A stretch of 64,000 nt of DNA, taken from NCBI GenBank assembly GCA_951213105.1, contig OX578144.1, positions 84,953,015 to 85,017,014 of the forward strand, in the 5' to 3' direction. The notes below the pieces were generated by a model. It did no database searches, had not been told where the DNA came from, and saw only the letters and a list, made by a program, of their open reading frames with translations. Positions within the stretch are counted from its first letter, which is position 1. Every line of letters begins with the position of its first letter. Source of the stretch: Amaurobius ferox (lineage: Eukaryota > Arthropoda > Arachnida > Araneae > Amaurobiidae). Below are positions 1 to 13,813 of this stretch, in pieces. The translations under genes and the position numbers were made by a program.

Positions 1-365
1 TCCAAACTAACTTTTACTAACATCTTATAGACTAACTTGCCTTTAAGCATAGCTACAGAACATAAAATTTGCATAGAAATAATGCTTTTCGCAGTCATCT
101 ATATGCGTTCAAAATGCAATTAACAAGCCGAAAGTAATTAAAAAATTATAATATCAATTCTATTTTCAATGAGATAGCCCACATCTGTTCTGTGAAAACA
201 CAAATTTCCAAGCATGCAAATTTAGCCTTTGCCTACACATTCTTCAAGGATAATTCATCACATTGAAGAAATACATGCATTTAGTTTATTTTCCGAGTTC
301 ACCATTTGCTGTTGTTGATTTCAACTTTTGAATAAAACTCGAAATTAAAATTACATTATAAAATA
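1..365. other. No gene or clear element seen
   Basis: AT-rich unique-looking sequence before the first foldback element. I see no coding potential, tRNA-like boxes or repeats here. Confidence 0.5.
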
Positions 366-1227
366 CAAGGTGTCCCAAAAAGATTGAAACGCGCTTTACT
401 TTTTTATCTGTTGGAGATAAGTGGGCAATGTAAATTGCAAAAATGTTGAAAGTAAGATAGGAAATAAGACTACGTTAATGAAATACTTCTCCCACTAATT
501 TTCAAAAAGTTACACTTTTTAAATTTTTATATGACACCCTTAGACAAATTTGTTCAATCAGAAAATTTTTATTTTTAATGCAACAAAATCATTAAAAATC
601 CCGCATATCTGTATCTTTAAAATCAACTGAATTATGATAAAGGAAAAAATCTGACTTACGCCACTTTTCCGTACCATGTGAAAGACTGTTTAATCAGTGA
701 AAATAGGAATTATAAACAAATTGATGATGGCAATTGTTTAGATCAAAAATACGTTAATATGTGTTAAAATTTTTTATCACAAAGGCATCTAAATAAAGCG
801 TTACATAGACAGAGATCATATAAAGCAGTGGTACTCAATACGCGGTTGGGTATCCTATGTATTACCATACACTTTTATCTTTCTTGTGATATGTTATAAA
901 TTTACATTTCTAATTTGATATATGGTCCCCATTGACAATGTTCAATTTTCAGTTAAATATAATTCGCTCAATTTTAAAGATACAGATATGCGGTTTTTTT
1001 AATGATCTTGTTGGATTAAAAATAAAAATTTTCTGATTGACTAAATTTGTCTGAGGGGTCGTCTGAAAATTTAAAAAGTGTAACTTTTTAAAAATTAATG
1101 GGAGGATTATTTCATTAACATAGTCTTATTTCCTACTTTACTTTCAACATTTTTGCAATTTGCATTGCCCACTTATCTCCAACATTTAAAGAATTAAAGC
1201 GCGTTTCAATCTTTATGGAACACCCTG
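366..1227. mobile_element. TA-flanked foldback element (MITE), copy 1
   Basis: An 862-bp element with long terminal inverted repeats of roughly 270 bp. The outer ends read CAAGGTGTCCCAAAAAGATT on the left and the complement of CAGGGTGTTCCATAAAG on the right, and it is flanked by TA on both sides (364-365 and 1228-1229). It has no coding capacity. A second copy lies at 56634-57499. The TA duplication suggests mobilisation in trans by a Tc1/mariner-type transposase, which is an inference. Confidence 0.8.
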
Positions 1228-1230
1228 TAT

Positions 1231-3719
1231 ATTATAATATATTAGGTCTAAGCTGAATTGACTTGTCATTACACTTTAAATTGTGAATTATTCTAACACA
1301 AATGAAATAACAGTATCTACTCACTCGTTATATAAATGTAAAAACAATGTTTGATCACTCATTATACAAATGCAATAACAATGTCTGATCACTCATTACA
1401 TAAATACCTAGAATCCAATTTTTGCAATTGCACTGCAATTTTGAAATTTATCTTCTGAGTATTTTCCATCTGTAATTGATGGATGGTCCCTAAATAGCTT
1501 CAAAATGATGCAATTTTGAATATACATCTGTATTTCAATAAGAATTACTGAAAGAAATGAACTAAAATTTTACACACCAAGGGTTCGAATTCCTCAAAAT
1601 TTAACCACTCTTTTATTCCTACATTTTTCTTAAAATATGACTTTCACAAATTATAATTGATAATAACAACTTATTTGAAGATGAAAAATTATTTACATTT
1701 TGATTGGGATATTTCGTATTACAATAAAAATTAGAAATTATTTTGATATACTAATTTTTTCGTAACATGCAAAAGAGCCACTGCAGCACCAAATATAACA
1801 TTAGGAGCTCGAAATTTCAAGCAGTCATAACACTTCAACAGTTTGAACAAAATATATAATTTTTATATGAATTCGGGGTGCTTTGATCAAGCAAACTTGA
1901 GCACGCCAGTACACAACTAAAGATCGCAAAGCGGTCTCTTCAAGCCAAAAATAATTCAAGGTGAGCAATTGTGTGTGCATGAGTTTAGGTATCGATCCGA
2001 TACTTAGAATGCGAGATATTCAAGACATATTTTTCTACTTTTCCTAGAATACATTGCAATATGTGGGAGGAATGTTGATCCGGTTTTTATACGATTTTGG
2101 AAATAAAATCGGCCTTTGTTTTTGAAATCACAGCCAAAATCTGAAATGAAAGACTGAAGATGCGCATGAATTAAATGCCTGATTTATACGCAATTTTTTG
2201 ATAACAAAATGAGTGAAACCAACGTCTAATATATAGGAATATGCCTTTTCCTAGATATTTTGTCAATTTGGCGAGCTTTTAGCGTTTTAATGTCGCAAAA
2301 TGAAAAAGAAAATGGCGTAAAATTATCTCAAATTCAATCAAAAGTTTTACTTTCTTCATAAATGACTTATATCTTCCAAAAGATAGAAGCAAACATAAAA
2401 AAGTGAGTATGTTTGATTTATTCAATAATAGGATAAGCTTACTGATTTTCAGCATATCGAGTTATAAGAATGTTATAATTGTTATTTCGGAATGTGGTCA
2501 TTTATTCATTTACAGAGAAAGCCATCTGTTAGGCATATGAGCTATTTTTATTTTCAGACAGAAAGAACAAAACAGCTATAACAGAATATGAATACTGGAT
2601 ATTTTTAAAAAAGATATCGCAATGGTTTAAATTTCCAAGTGATTTTAAAACAAAATCATATAATCTGGACAGGTAGTCATGTTAAATAAGGCGTCTGATT
2701 ACACATTTTATCAATGGAAAAGTGATATACAAATATAATATTTTTTTTAAATATTCTATTTGTAATATTTACCAAAACGTTACAAAAATTAGAAATCATA
2801 CATTATTAAATAAATTGGTCTTTCATATTCAAAATAATTCATTAAATCCCTTTACTGAGAAAGATTATATTAAGCGAATATACCAAGATTATATTACAAA
2901 TTATATCTGGATTATATTAAGCGAAAACCACAGCTCATATTCTGTGACACTTAAGCCAAGGCCTATCAGTTAACCACGCGTCCTGTTCCACACAAATCCA
3001 ATATATTTTTACAGTAAGGGATATAGGTAATCTTGTATTTTCGAATTTCGACTGGTTGATACAGGTCTTCTTATGGATTCAATAGCAGCTGATAGCAAAG
3101 TTGGTGCTGATGCTTAAGAAAATCGTTCTAAATAACGAATGAAGCATCCATAAATCAAGCTGTACCAGTTTTTCGATGAATTATTGGTGCGGTCTATTAG
3201 CTATACCAATATTTATAATCGATTAAGTGTGGTAGGCAAATAATTCTCGTCCGCTAAAGGCTATGTCGGGAATGCCACACCTTTGTAGACCGGGGCGGTT
3301 CCCCTTTAATGCTTCTCGCTTAATGCGAGTAAAGGGTCTCGGGGTTTGTACAGATTATTGGAAGGCCTTATGAACCTAATTCACCACCTTCGTTATGGAA
3401 TGCTCAGCATTAAGTCTCCCAACAGCACGCCGTCGTTGTGAGTTGTCCATAGGTATTCTTTAGGCTATTCTAAATCGGCTGGTTATTCCAACTTTACGGA
3501 GCAATTGTGATTGTTGCAATGAAAACCTTAGATGAAAACGCATCGTATACATCAAACGACTAATTTGCATATTGTCAGCAAAGCCACTCGCTTTTCCGCT
3601 TATTTTGATATTTATATATTCTATTTGAAGACCACAGAAAATTTCGCGCAATAAAATCCATGCATGTGTTTGCTCTCTGTGTATTTACATTTCGTACTTA
3701 TGTTTTGGAGGACATTCTG
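1231..3719. other. Non-coding stretch
   Basis: No convincing gene. Short open frames around 2722-2973 and 3460-3651 have no recognisable content. A slightly GC-richer patch at 3240-3440 contains a sequence reading like ACCTTCGTtATGGAATGC that recurs near 56025-56045, so it is probably an old repeat fragment. Confidence 0.5.
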
Positions 3720-5860
3720 GAATCTATTTTAGTGATAGAGGGAAGAGGTTGATTACGGGGGGGGAGGGCATGCTCTTTATGGGGTCCATATTGGAAAATT
3801 AACTCTAGTACTATAACTCCCAATTCGGTTATCTTCCCTTTTTCGACATCCTGGCAACACCTATTTTATGTTTCTGTGTTATAAAAGTTAAATAAGTAAA
3901 TTACTGAATATAAAGCAATTTGGAGTCTGCATGTTTCATGTTCTGCACAAATTAGATTTGTATTTTATCAGAGGTTTTACCAATAAAAAGTAGGAATTTT
4001 TCCTGAAGAAAAAATATCTTTCTTGCTTTAAAAACAAAATAATGATTTTGCATTTTGTGAGACAGAGGGGCTAAATGACAACTGGATCTCTGTACTTGTC
4101 ATTACCATCAAGTCATTACTATCAAGTGACGTTATCATTACCATCAAGTGACGTTAACGAGTAAAAGCACTTGGTGCAGAGGCTAAAATATTCAAATAAC
4201 GTAATTAAGGCGCATTTCGTCTTTTTGACTTTGGGCTTGTTTGTCTATATTGCACCGAAGACGGGAATCCGACGCATCTTCGAAACAGCTGTAAGCTGTT
4301 TTGTTTTATTAATTTGTGCTAAATTACGTTGTTTGATTTTTTTTCATTACCTAACGAGGTCACAAATGAAAAATACAATTGGATTTATTTTGAATTATTG
4401 AGAGTTTTTCAATATGCTTATTAAAAATAATCGTTTTACAAAAGATGTATTATCGCCATTACTACTGAATATCAGAGTAAAAACCTGCAATTAAATTTTA
4501 CATGATCTGTATAAAACACTATCATGGCTTTTAAAGAAGTTAACTCAGACTTATAAAGACTAGCGAGAGGAACTATATAAAATTATAGGAACCGTTGCTT
4601 TTGTATTTTTTCCTCAAGTTAAATAATGAAAGTAAATATGTGTGGAAATTTGATCTTATTTGCTACATTATTTTCATAAAAGTAAACGTAATCAGTATAT
4701 CTAAGGATGTCACTAATTAATATTTTAATGATTTTTTAATAATATTGGTTTAAGCAGATTTCAGTTCCGTAGTATATAAATGCTGTTGTATATCTAGAAA
4801 AATCAATTGATATTTTATTTTGTACTAGTTTCTGTATGGATAACGAAAATGCTGTATAAAGTAGAAAATTCGAATTTCAGTTTGAAATACATTTACAGAT
4901 TTCTGGCATTCTAGAACAAAAATAAGTAATTTTTACGAAACGCCAGTCTGTTTGTGCCATGTATAGAACAGCATGAACTTGTTTAATGAAGCTTTACACA
5001 GCATAATATCTTTTTGAAGAAATTTGAAACCGGCTGATTGTCAAGATAAATTTGCCAGTCTCCATAGAGGTTTTGCAAATATTGTGTTACATAGCAAGTT
5101 TTCTTGTTGCCTTTGCAAGAATAGCATGTTTCATGATGAAGACAGCATGAAACGGAAAATCTGATCATGTATGCTGCTACGGCAGTGGAAGCGTGATACA
5201 AGCTTTAAGAACGCCATTACTGCCTGATTGTGTGAATCTAAATAAATCATTCCCACTATGCTATAACAAATCTTTCATAAGATATTTTAGGTATAAGGAA
5301 TTTCATTTTTTGGCTTCCTTTTAAATTATACCATTGGAGATTGTTTTAAAACTGCACATTAAAAAAAATATTAAAATTTCCCATAAGTTTAATGCTATAG
5401 GAAGATAAACTATTGAATATAAATACATGCATTTAAATATTCAGTTAAAAAAAATTAAGAACATTTTACTCTAGAATGTGCGAGAAATTATTTGAATAAT
5501 AAATTATGAGGAATTACGTAATGAGTGTATTAATTTAATAATTTTTATTAACTAGATAAAACCTTTTAATAAACTCCAAACCATTATTAAATAACTAAAA
5601 CTGAGTTCAAAAAATTCTGTTTCAGGAGCTATTGTTGGCGCGGAGATATATTAATCAAATTAACAGGAAAGATAAAAGGAAAACTAACAAGAGAAATTAT
5701 AAGAGAGCGAAAGATAATGAATTTAAAACAATAAATGGGGTTATAAAAAAGAACAGAGAAGTCTTTTGTGTTGCACATTATTTTGTATATTTATTTTGGA
5801 AAGAGTGTTATGCCCAAGTCAAGAAAAACAATCTAGATTAAAATAATAAGTGGTTATCTG
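3720..5860 (+). repeat. Segmental direct duplication, copy 1 (about 2.1 kb)
   Basis: This stretch is a diverged direct copy of 10800-13040. Matching blocks appear in the same order: the segment around 3860-4060 versus 10920-11130, 4860-5240 versus 11630-12030, and 5600-5830 versus 12830-13010 (both with the sequence GAGATATATTAATCAAA). A lysine-rich open frame at 5632-5841 falls in the last block but is broken in the other copy, so I do not call it a gene. No domain is recognised. It is probably an old transposon or tandem segmental copy. Confidence 0.6.
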
Positions 5861-5879
5861 TGAAAAGGTTGGAGAGTCC

Positions 5880-6400
5880 ACTTCGAAGATAGGGGTTTGC
5901 AATTTCGTCCCAGTAGCTCAAGTGTCAGCTGGACGGTGCAAAGATCTGTAGTTCGATTCTCAGTTGGAGTAGCAAGGTTCTTTACAATGGCGCCGGAACA
6001 AATCAATCATGTGTAAAGATTTTAGGTTAGCGTAAAGATTTAGGTTGGTGTAAAGATTTAGGAGTTCTGAAAGTGACCCTAGTACGACTAGCATGGATTG
6101 AGTAGAATCTGGTATATTGAGTGAAGATTTTGAATCGGGAGTTTAAATACCACGGAGGATGCTGTCTTGAAGGATAAAAATAGCAGCAGGAGGCTAACTT
6201 GAGGTAAAAATTGCAGGATGTGGTTAGTCAGATTGTGAGTGGCATGGTTATCTGACATTAGAGGATGGATAATGCAGAGTTTACTTCGAAGATAAGAGTT
6301 TGAAATTCCGTCCCAATAGCTAAATGGTGGAGCTTCGGTTGGCCAGTACGAAGTTCCGAGATTCGATTTCAGGTTTGTGCAGCAAGGTTATTTACAAGGT
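5880..6400 (+). repeat. Two tRNA-like (SINE-type) segments
   Basis: Two related stretches of about 110 bp (5880-5988 and 6282-6398) each begin with ACTTCGAAGATA. They carry an A-box-like AGTAGCTCAAGTG or AATAGCTAAATGG and a B-box-like GTAGTTCGATTC or GAGATTCGATTT, then share GCAAGGTT..TTTACAA. This is the layout of a degenerate tRNA-derived SINE. The cloverleaf is not convincing, so it is not called as a functional tRNA. Confidence 0.4.
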
Positions 6401-8440
6401 TTAGGTTTTTCGTATTTCGTCGAAGCATGGCGTGTCGTGTTAGGAAAATGTTTTAAAGTTACATTTTTTTATTATTTGTGTTGTTTAATTTTTGAGGCTG
6501 TTTAAACTTCGTATTAGTATTAAGTTTTTTTTTTTGCTATTTCTGGTGTAACTGATCTGCTCCTTTTTCCTGACGAAGGATGATCATATTTTCTTCCGAA
6601 GCCAGCCAATACCTTAATAATGTGTTTTAAGCTCTCTAATTCTCAAAGTCCTATACATTTCTCTTTATTTGTACTCATAGACAAATATATATATTTTAAT
6701 ATTCTTACTCCAGTTTTAAATTAAATTAATTAATATATTTCAATAACTTCATTAACTTTAAAAATAATTTTATATTATAACCACATTATGTACAGTATTA
6801 AAACCATTAATTGACATATCTTGTACTAATGGGGCATATTGCTTAGCCGATGTTAGCAATATTTCCAATTGTCAAGTTAGTTTGCGTGGAATGTAAAATA
6901 ATTTGGTTCTTCAAGATAATTTTACATATTGTGATTCAGTAAAGCACCAAATGCCAGTGTAATTTTTAACGTTAATATCATTGTTCTGTGGATCTTGACC
7001 ATCGTTATTTCGCATTGAAAGAAGCAAAGAACTTGCATTATGTAGGGAAGGCCATGTGCTGTCCACATTATACATTTTAAATCATTTTAGTCATTTTTCA
7101 CCTAATTACATTTATAGTGATGATAATAATCCAGAATAAAATGAAATATTACAGACAATAATTAAACCATTAGATCTGATAAGGTACAAAGCTAATAAAA
7201 TTGGAATTTTGTTTCGACCATTTTTGTGTCGTCAGATACTATTGTTTAGATATTTAAAATGTTTCGTCTTGTGTTTTTCATATAATAAGTACTTTATGAA
7301 ATTTTTGACTACCTGTTTATGTTCTTTCACCTCTTTACATTCTATATGTAGAATTAAAAATTGCTGATGGTCAACAACGGCGCTTGGTGCAAACCCACTA
7401 CGCAGATCCAAGCCATAATTACTTTACTCTACTTAAATTGCTGAACTAGAAATCCAGAAAGGCAATGAAAACACCGCTTAGAATCTACTAAAGAACAAAA
7501 GCCAACATTAACTGAGTCACGTGGAATACTGAAGGTGATCGGTAAATGTGAAATAGAACAAAATTCTAATCAAATATCTTAAACTGCTGAATAACTGACT
7601 GTAAATTGAAAGCTTCGTTAAAATGCACAGATCGGAAGTATAACGGGACCTCTAAAGTTTAGAGTCATGAAGAGGAAGCAAGTTTAAATGATATTTATTT
7701 CATTTCTGCCTTCAAATGTATATTTGAGTCTATTTGTTGCATAAGACATGCATTTATTCCTTAAACTTTCAAAAATTTTCCTACCTAAGTAACAGTGCAA
7801 GATATTTGATGTGTCCAGCACTTGGCTTTTCCTACATATAAGCGAACTATGATATCGTGGGGAAAACATAATGCAGAATTTTCTTGCTGTATTTAGATCT
7901 TTAATTCTTCGATATTTCTTGTTACCAGATCTCTCTAAAAATGGATATGCTTTTTGCTGTTGCCTATTAAATTAACCATCTCGAGTTTCGCTTAACTTGC
8001 TTAAACATGGGTATTGCGTTCCCTTCAGAAAACTAAAATGTCGTATATCTCGAAAATGGTTCATGATAGCTACTAATCAATTGCATCCATTTATTTCTGG
8101 TTAAAAGTAATTACACAAGCTTTTATCCACTGGAGAATAGTGATATATTTGATATTTTATATAATTTTTTAATCTTAGATTAAAAACATGCAATATCTCG
8201 AGAAAGACACATGTTATATTTTGATAAATTATATCATTGTCTTCTGAATAACAAAATAAATGTAAAATTCACATTTAAATAGCACGTGGGAAATTAACGC
8301 TTCCAATACCTGGAGAAAGGTTTGTAATGAATCTTAAACCATGACTTGCTATTTTTTTCTGCTTCCAAGTATTTTCAAAGCTGTTAGACCATATTTGATG
8401 TTTACATGTTTTTCAGTTTAGATAAAAATACGCAATATCT
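6401..8440. other. Non-coding stretch
   Basis: AT-rich with no gene. A short fragment near 7045-7075 (GGCCATGTGCTGTCCACATTA) resembles the terminus of the repeat family annotated at 50078-51130, so a decayed end of that family is present. Confidence 0.45.
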
Positions 8441-8449
8441 GGAGAACGG

Positions 8450-9124
8450 CGCTTGTTAACAATCTGCAAATGATGTCATCCGCTTTTTAGTAGACATATA
8501 TATGTAAAGTGATTTTTTTTGTGCCAACTATTAGCATAATTATTTTTTAATAATTTATTTCCTATCGTACTGAAAATGAATAGGCGCTTGTTAACAATAT
8601 GTAAATGATGTCATGTGCTTTTTAGTATAACATACACGTAAAGTGATTTTTTTTAAACAATTATTAGCATATTTACTTCTTAATAATTTGTTTCCTATCG
8701 TACTGAAAATCAATAAGCGCTTGTTAACCATATGTAAATGATGTCATTCGCCTTTTAGTAGAAACATACATGTCAAATGATTTTTGTAACAATTATTAGC
8801 ATATTTATTTTTTAATATTTTTTTTTCCTATCGTACTGAAAATCAATAGGCTCTTGTTAACAATCTGTAAATGATGTTATACGTTTTTTGGTAGAAACAT
8901 ATATGTAAAATGATATTTTTTTAAAACAATTATTAACATATTTATTTTTTAATATTATTTTCTCCTATCGTACTTTAAAATCAATAGGCGCTTGTTAACA
9001 ATCTGTAAATGATGTCATGCGCTTTTTTAGTAGAAACATGCATGTAAAATGTTGTGTTTTGTAACAATTATTAGCATATTTATTTTTTAATATTTTTTTC
9101 CTATCGTACTGAAAATCAATAGGT
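8450..9124. repeat. Tandem array, about 133-bp unit, five copies
   Basis: The phrase GCGCTTGTTAACAATCTG, with small variations, recurs at about 8450, 8582, 8715, 8849 and 8985. Each copy is followed by AAATGATGTCAT, then an ACAATTATTAGCATATTTA block and CCTATCGTACTGAAAATCAATAGG. The units are 132-136 bp and differ by a few percent. No coding potential. Confidence 0.85.
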
Positions 9125-10799
9125 TTCTGAAGTTTATCGATTTATATAAACTGGAAAAATTTCTGTTGGTTGTCTTTCTTTCTTCAAGTGTTATCTTTCT
9201 CCAGAGACACACAGACAAGCCGGCAGTTATCATTGAAAAAATGTCTGATTTATATTCAGGGCTGCTCTAAACGTGTAGGTCTATCAAAATCTGAGGGCCA
9301 TATTTTTGATACAATCGCGATAACGACTTTCTCTTTACATATACTATGTACTGAATTGAGATTAATGACCTACGATTGAAATAACTTATTGTGTTTGCTC
9401 AAAGCTAGTGTTATGAATAATACTATTGATAGATAAACGATTATGTCTCCTAAAATTACCAATTGATAGTTATCAATAGATTTTTTTGCAGGGCAGAAAA
9501 AGTATCACAGCTTCTGGAAAAGTCTGTGCGCATATTTTCACCCAATTTTGAGGTCCATCAATGTCGTTTATTAATGTCTAACTCTTACAAACTACCTTAC
9601 GAAAGTTACCGTCATAAGTTATTTAAATGTTTGTATTTAATTTGAAATTGGCATTAGAAATCTGAAAAGGGAACACAGTTTTTATTTCACTCTATTCAGT
9701 CAACTTCTCCAAACCATGGCGAATGCACGGAAACGAGACATACGTTTGTTGGGTAGTTTGAATCCCCCCCTCCCCCCCCCCAAAAGATTCTATTACTATA
9801 TTAAGCAAATAATATTACTCAGTTCCTGTTACATATAAGCCACGCCCTTACATTTAGCCACGCATATTTTTTGTTATCATCCAATGCACTGTTACAAATC
9901 ATATACGTTTCTTATTTTTTAAATTTTCGAAATTTATTGAAGGTTATTTTCACGAGAAGTTTTAATTGCAAACGAAAAATTCGAAACTTCTTTGAATACA
10001 TTTAGACCACACGGCTGCAAAAATGTTTTTGAAAGGTTTAAAAATTAAATTATATTTAAAGATTCCTTATGCTTTTTATTTTCACTGGAATGATGGAGAA
10101 GGCATTGGGTTGGAATTGAAATTGAAATTCAAGTTTGTCACTGATTTGCACATTAGAACACTAATTAACTAATTTAATTGTAGTGTCTCATTCTATTTGT
10201 TTTCTTCTATTTGTGAATATCCAGTTATGTATCCCGCAATTATATATTCTGTCTAGATCGAAAACTCATGACATTTAGTAATTAGTCACTTAGGCTTTAG
10301 TCAGGTGCTGATTAGATTTTAGTACGATCGAAAAGTTATAAGAGGCTTTTTGTTGAAATGGCTTGTAAAAATATATGTTTAAATGTATTAAATAAAGACA
10401 TGTTTTTTATAGACTAATCAATATTTCGTGGAGTTTCTAGAAGATACTTGAAGTCACCAAATAGGCGTTAAATCACCGAATATGACAACCCGTCTTCGAA
10501 CTGTGTAAATTATGGCAACCATTGGGGCACGTCATGATCTGCTGTGTATATTTATTGTTTGGTCTTCCAGACACGACGAAAGAAAATACGCCAGTGAGAG
10601 AGTATTACGCGTTCGAAATAATAAACTCATTTTCTCTAAGATTAACTTTTCTCGAGATATTTTAGTTATTCCAAATTTTTTGCTACTCTGTGCCATTTTA
10701 AAGTGCACAAAATTCTAAATGCAGAAGGACATTTTTTTAGCATAACTAAAATTTGTATAGAATATTAAATGAGTATCCATTTCAGTGCTATATTTAAAA
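9125..10799. other. Non-coding stretch
   Basis: No recognisable gene. Small open frames at 9170-9379, 9463-9645 and 10512-10718 have no domain or codon pattern to support them. A C-rich run lies at about 9764-9780. Confidence 0.5.
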
Positions 10800-13040
10800 G
10801 GGTTGAGTGGGGGTTATGAAGTGTTCCTTTTTTATAGGGTGCATAATGAAAATTAAAATCGAGCACATTAATCTCCTTCTGACATTCACATCATGAGATT
10901 ATGACTGCGCCTGTGACCCATTTTATGTGTTTTGTGCGATAATATATAAATTAACGCATTACGCAATGTATGTATTGTGAAACAGAAAATGATGGGGGTC
11001 TGTGAACAAATTCATGCGCTGCACACATCACAATGCTATTTTATCAATTGTTTTATAAATAATAAAAACATGGACTTTTTTCTGTAAGAAATATTTTTCT
11101 TGCATTAAATGGTAAATTAATCACCTACAATTTTGTGTGAAGCAAGAGGGTGTTATGGCAATGTATCTGCGCACTCGTCTGTATGGCCACCATCCATAAT
11201 GGGGCCATATTACCATCAAATAATGTTGTCAGAATTGAAAAATACAGCTGATTTTGCTCTGAATAATTCGTAGTCATTCACTAATACACCGAAAGCGAAT
11301 ATTGCGTTAATTTCTTTTTCATATGACCTGCAATAAATGCTGCCAAATTTTTTAAGAATATTAAAAAAATTACATGTAACTAATGTACTAGCAAAAATGT
11401 TTATTATTAATTATATTTTTTAATTTATTTTCCGGAAGATAATTAATAAAAGAAAATGTGTGATGAAATTTTATTTTATTTCCTAATTCTTTTGTATAAA
11501 ATAAAAATGTGATCAGAATATCTATTTAGACAGAACAGTTTTTTAATATACAAATATTTGGTGTATCTTGAAAAATCGATTGACGTTTCCTTTTATTATG
11601 TTTTTGTTTATTAGTTCTATATTATGTAAGTATGAAGAAAACATTGTATTGAGGGATAAAATTCGAATTCCTTTTTGAGTATTCTAGAGTAAAAATTAGC
11701 TATTTTTACGTGACGCATGTGTATACTTGTATAACGTTTGCAACAATATGAACTTGTCTGATGCAATCGTGTGATGAATAATATCAATCTCATTTGAAAT
11801 AATTTAGAATCAGTTATGTGGTAGGATTAAATGCGTCCGAGAGATTCGCAAAATTGTATCACGTAACAAATTTTCTTATTGCCAATGAAGGAATCCTTTT
11901 TTACATGCTGTCAAATGCGTAATAAGCGCAAAACCGATCCATGAAATCCGATCCATTGAAGGCCGATCCTAATTTTAAAAACACGCCTATAGGCGAGTTC
12001 TGTGAATCTGAATAAATCAGACCCATTATGCTGGAATAAACCGTTTGCATGATATTTTAGCTGGTGCAAAATGAAAGAGTTATCTATTTTGCATAAAATT
12101 TTGTGCGAAAAAAACTAAAAAATATGAATATAAATAAAGAAGGAATAATTTGTTTGAGTATAAGGAAGTCAATAGCTAAACACATCGCATTTTTAATATT
12201 TATTTTTCAAATTGCAGAAAATAAGACATACATTATATACAAACAGAATAAATATCTCTACCATATAGCATGAACAGTCAATGTCTCCTAAACAATGGCT
12301 AGAGCCGTGAACCTGTTAGCTGTCACATGACGTTGCCCCAGCGCACCAGTGGGGGTCACATGTAGCCGTCACATGACGTTGCCCCAGCGCACCAGTGGGG
12401 GTCGGAAGACACCGCGCCCAACATCACAACATCCATGCCCGCAGGTGGGACTCGAACCCACAACCCGGCAACCGAGCGATCACAAAAAAAACGCCTGCCG
12501 TTGACCGCTTTTTAAATATTACATAATTAATAAATATTAAATGTAATAAATAAAATAAGGCACTCCATCCTTCATTTTTATATATTTTGAGAAATTTTTG
12601 GACAATAAACATTCGAATATTTCAAAATATTTTGGAAATATTGAGTTTTAAAATATTTTTGAAGATTTAACTCTAGAATGCACGAAAAATATATTTGAAA
12701 AATATATATAATTAGGAATGTGTTGAGTGCTTTCTAATTTAATAATTTAGATTAACTTGAAAATACCTTTGAATAAACTCTAAACCGTTACTGAAAAAAT
12801 AAAATGCGGTTAAAAATTTCTCTGTCAGATGTTATTGGTGCAGAGATATATTAATCAAAATTACACTAAAGAGGAGAAACAAATAATTGAAAGGAGAAAT
12901 AATGAGAGAGCGGATGAAAATTAATTTTAAATAATAAAAAAATACAGCTTTTGTGCTCCACATAATTTTGTATATTTATATTGAGAAGAGTTTACTACAA
13001 AAGAAGTTTAAAATCAATTTAGATAAAGGTAATGAATTGT
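10800..13040 (+). repeat. Segmental direct duplication, copy 2
   Basis: Diverged direct copy of 3720-5860 in the same orientation. It is longer because a SINE fragment (about 12298-12510) sits inside it; the duplicated blocks resume on either side. The lysine-rich frame of copy 1 is interrupted here, arguing that it is not under selection. Confidence 0.6.
12298..12510 (-). mobile_element. tRNA-derived SINE fragment with internal duplication
   Basis: Same family as the SINEs at 13965-14197 and 27299-27532, on the minus strand: the B-box region reads TGGGACTCGAACCCACAACC on the plus strand. A block of about 36 bp beginning GTCACATGACGTTGCCCCAG occurs twice in tandem (from 12326 and from 12368), a duplication not present in the other two copies. 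The 5' and 3' ends are eroded. Confidence 0.65.
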
Positions 13041-13813
13041 TTACTGTATGAAGTTTTATCATTTTTGCATCTCGTTGGAGTTTGGTGCACAAGGAACGTG
13101 ATGAAAGTTACCTTTCTTTTATCATTTCTGTGTTTTTAAATCTAAGTTTCACATAAACTTTCCAATTAGCTTTTAATAGAGAAACTAATTGTGTGATATA
13201 TTTGTTGACTTCCACTTAATATATTAAAGGGAAAATTTCGATACACGCTTGTAACTTAAATATCTCATAAAACACAGGATGATTTTTTTTCCGGCTGTAA
13301 GGCTAAGAGCAGGCAGGAATTACTCTAATGTTTGATCACCTTTCTACAACGGGAAAAATAACGAGAATTAAAAACTTGTTTCTGCCTGTTGTGAACGTTT
13401 GGAACTTAAGAGGGGCTTAGCGGATATCGAACATGATTTTTTTATTGATATGAAAACTTGATAAAGAGCAGATTTGTGGCTAAAATATTGCCAATGTTAT
13501 ATCTCTTCAATATATTAAAATTCAAGTTTTAAACAAACTTTCAAGTTATACGCATTCTAATTTGATGGAATTTTTTTCAATGGAGTAGGAAATGCTGTTC
13601 AGGTAAATTTTTATTTCAAAATCTATCCTCCCATACCTCTCTATGCAACAGAAGGAATTAAAATGCCTGTGTCATCGGTCTGTAATGACGTCTTATAATG
13701 TGACGATCAACGCAGATTTATACATATTTTCTGGTTAAGCTTAATAAGGAGCATATTTTTCCCTAATTTTTTTCAGATTATGTAATTATGAATTATTTCG
13801 TTAATTTGATTCT
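13041..13813. other. Non-coding stretch
   Basis: Nothing recognisable as a gene or RNA. Confidence 0.45.
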
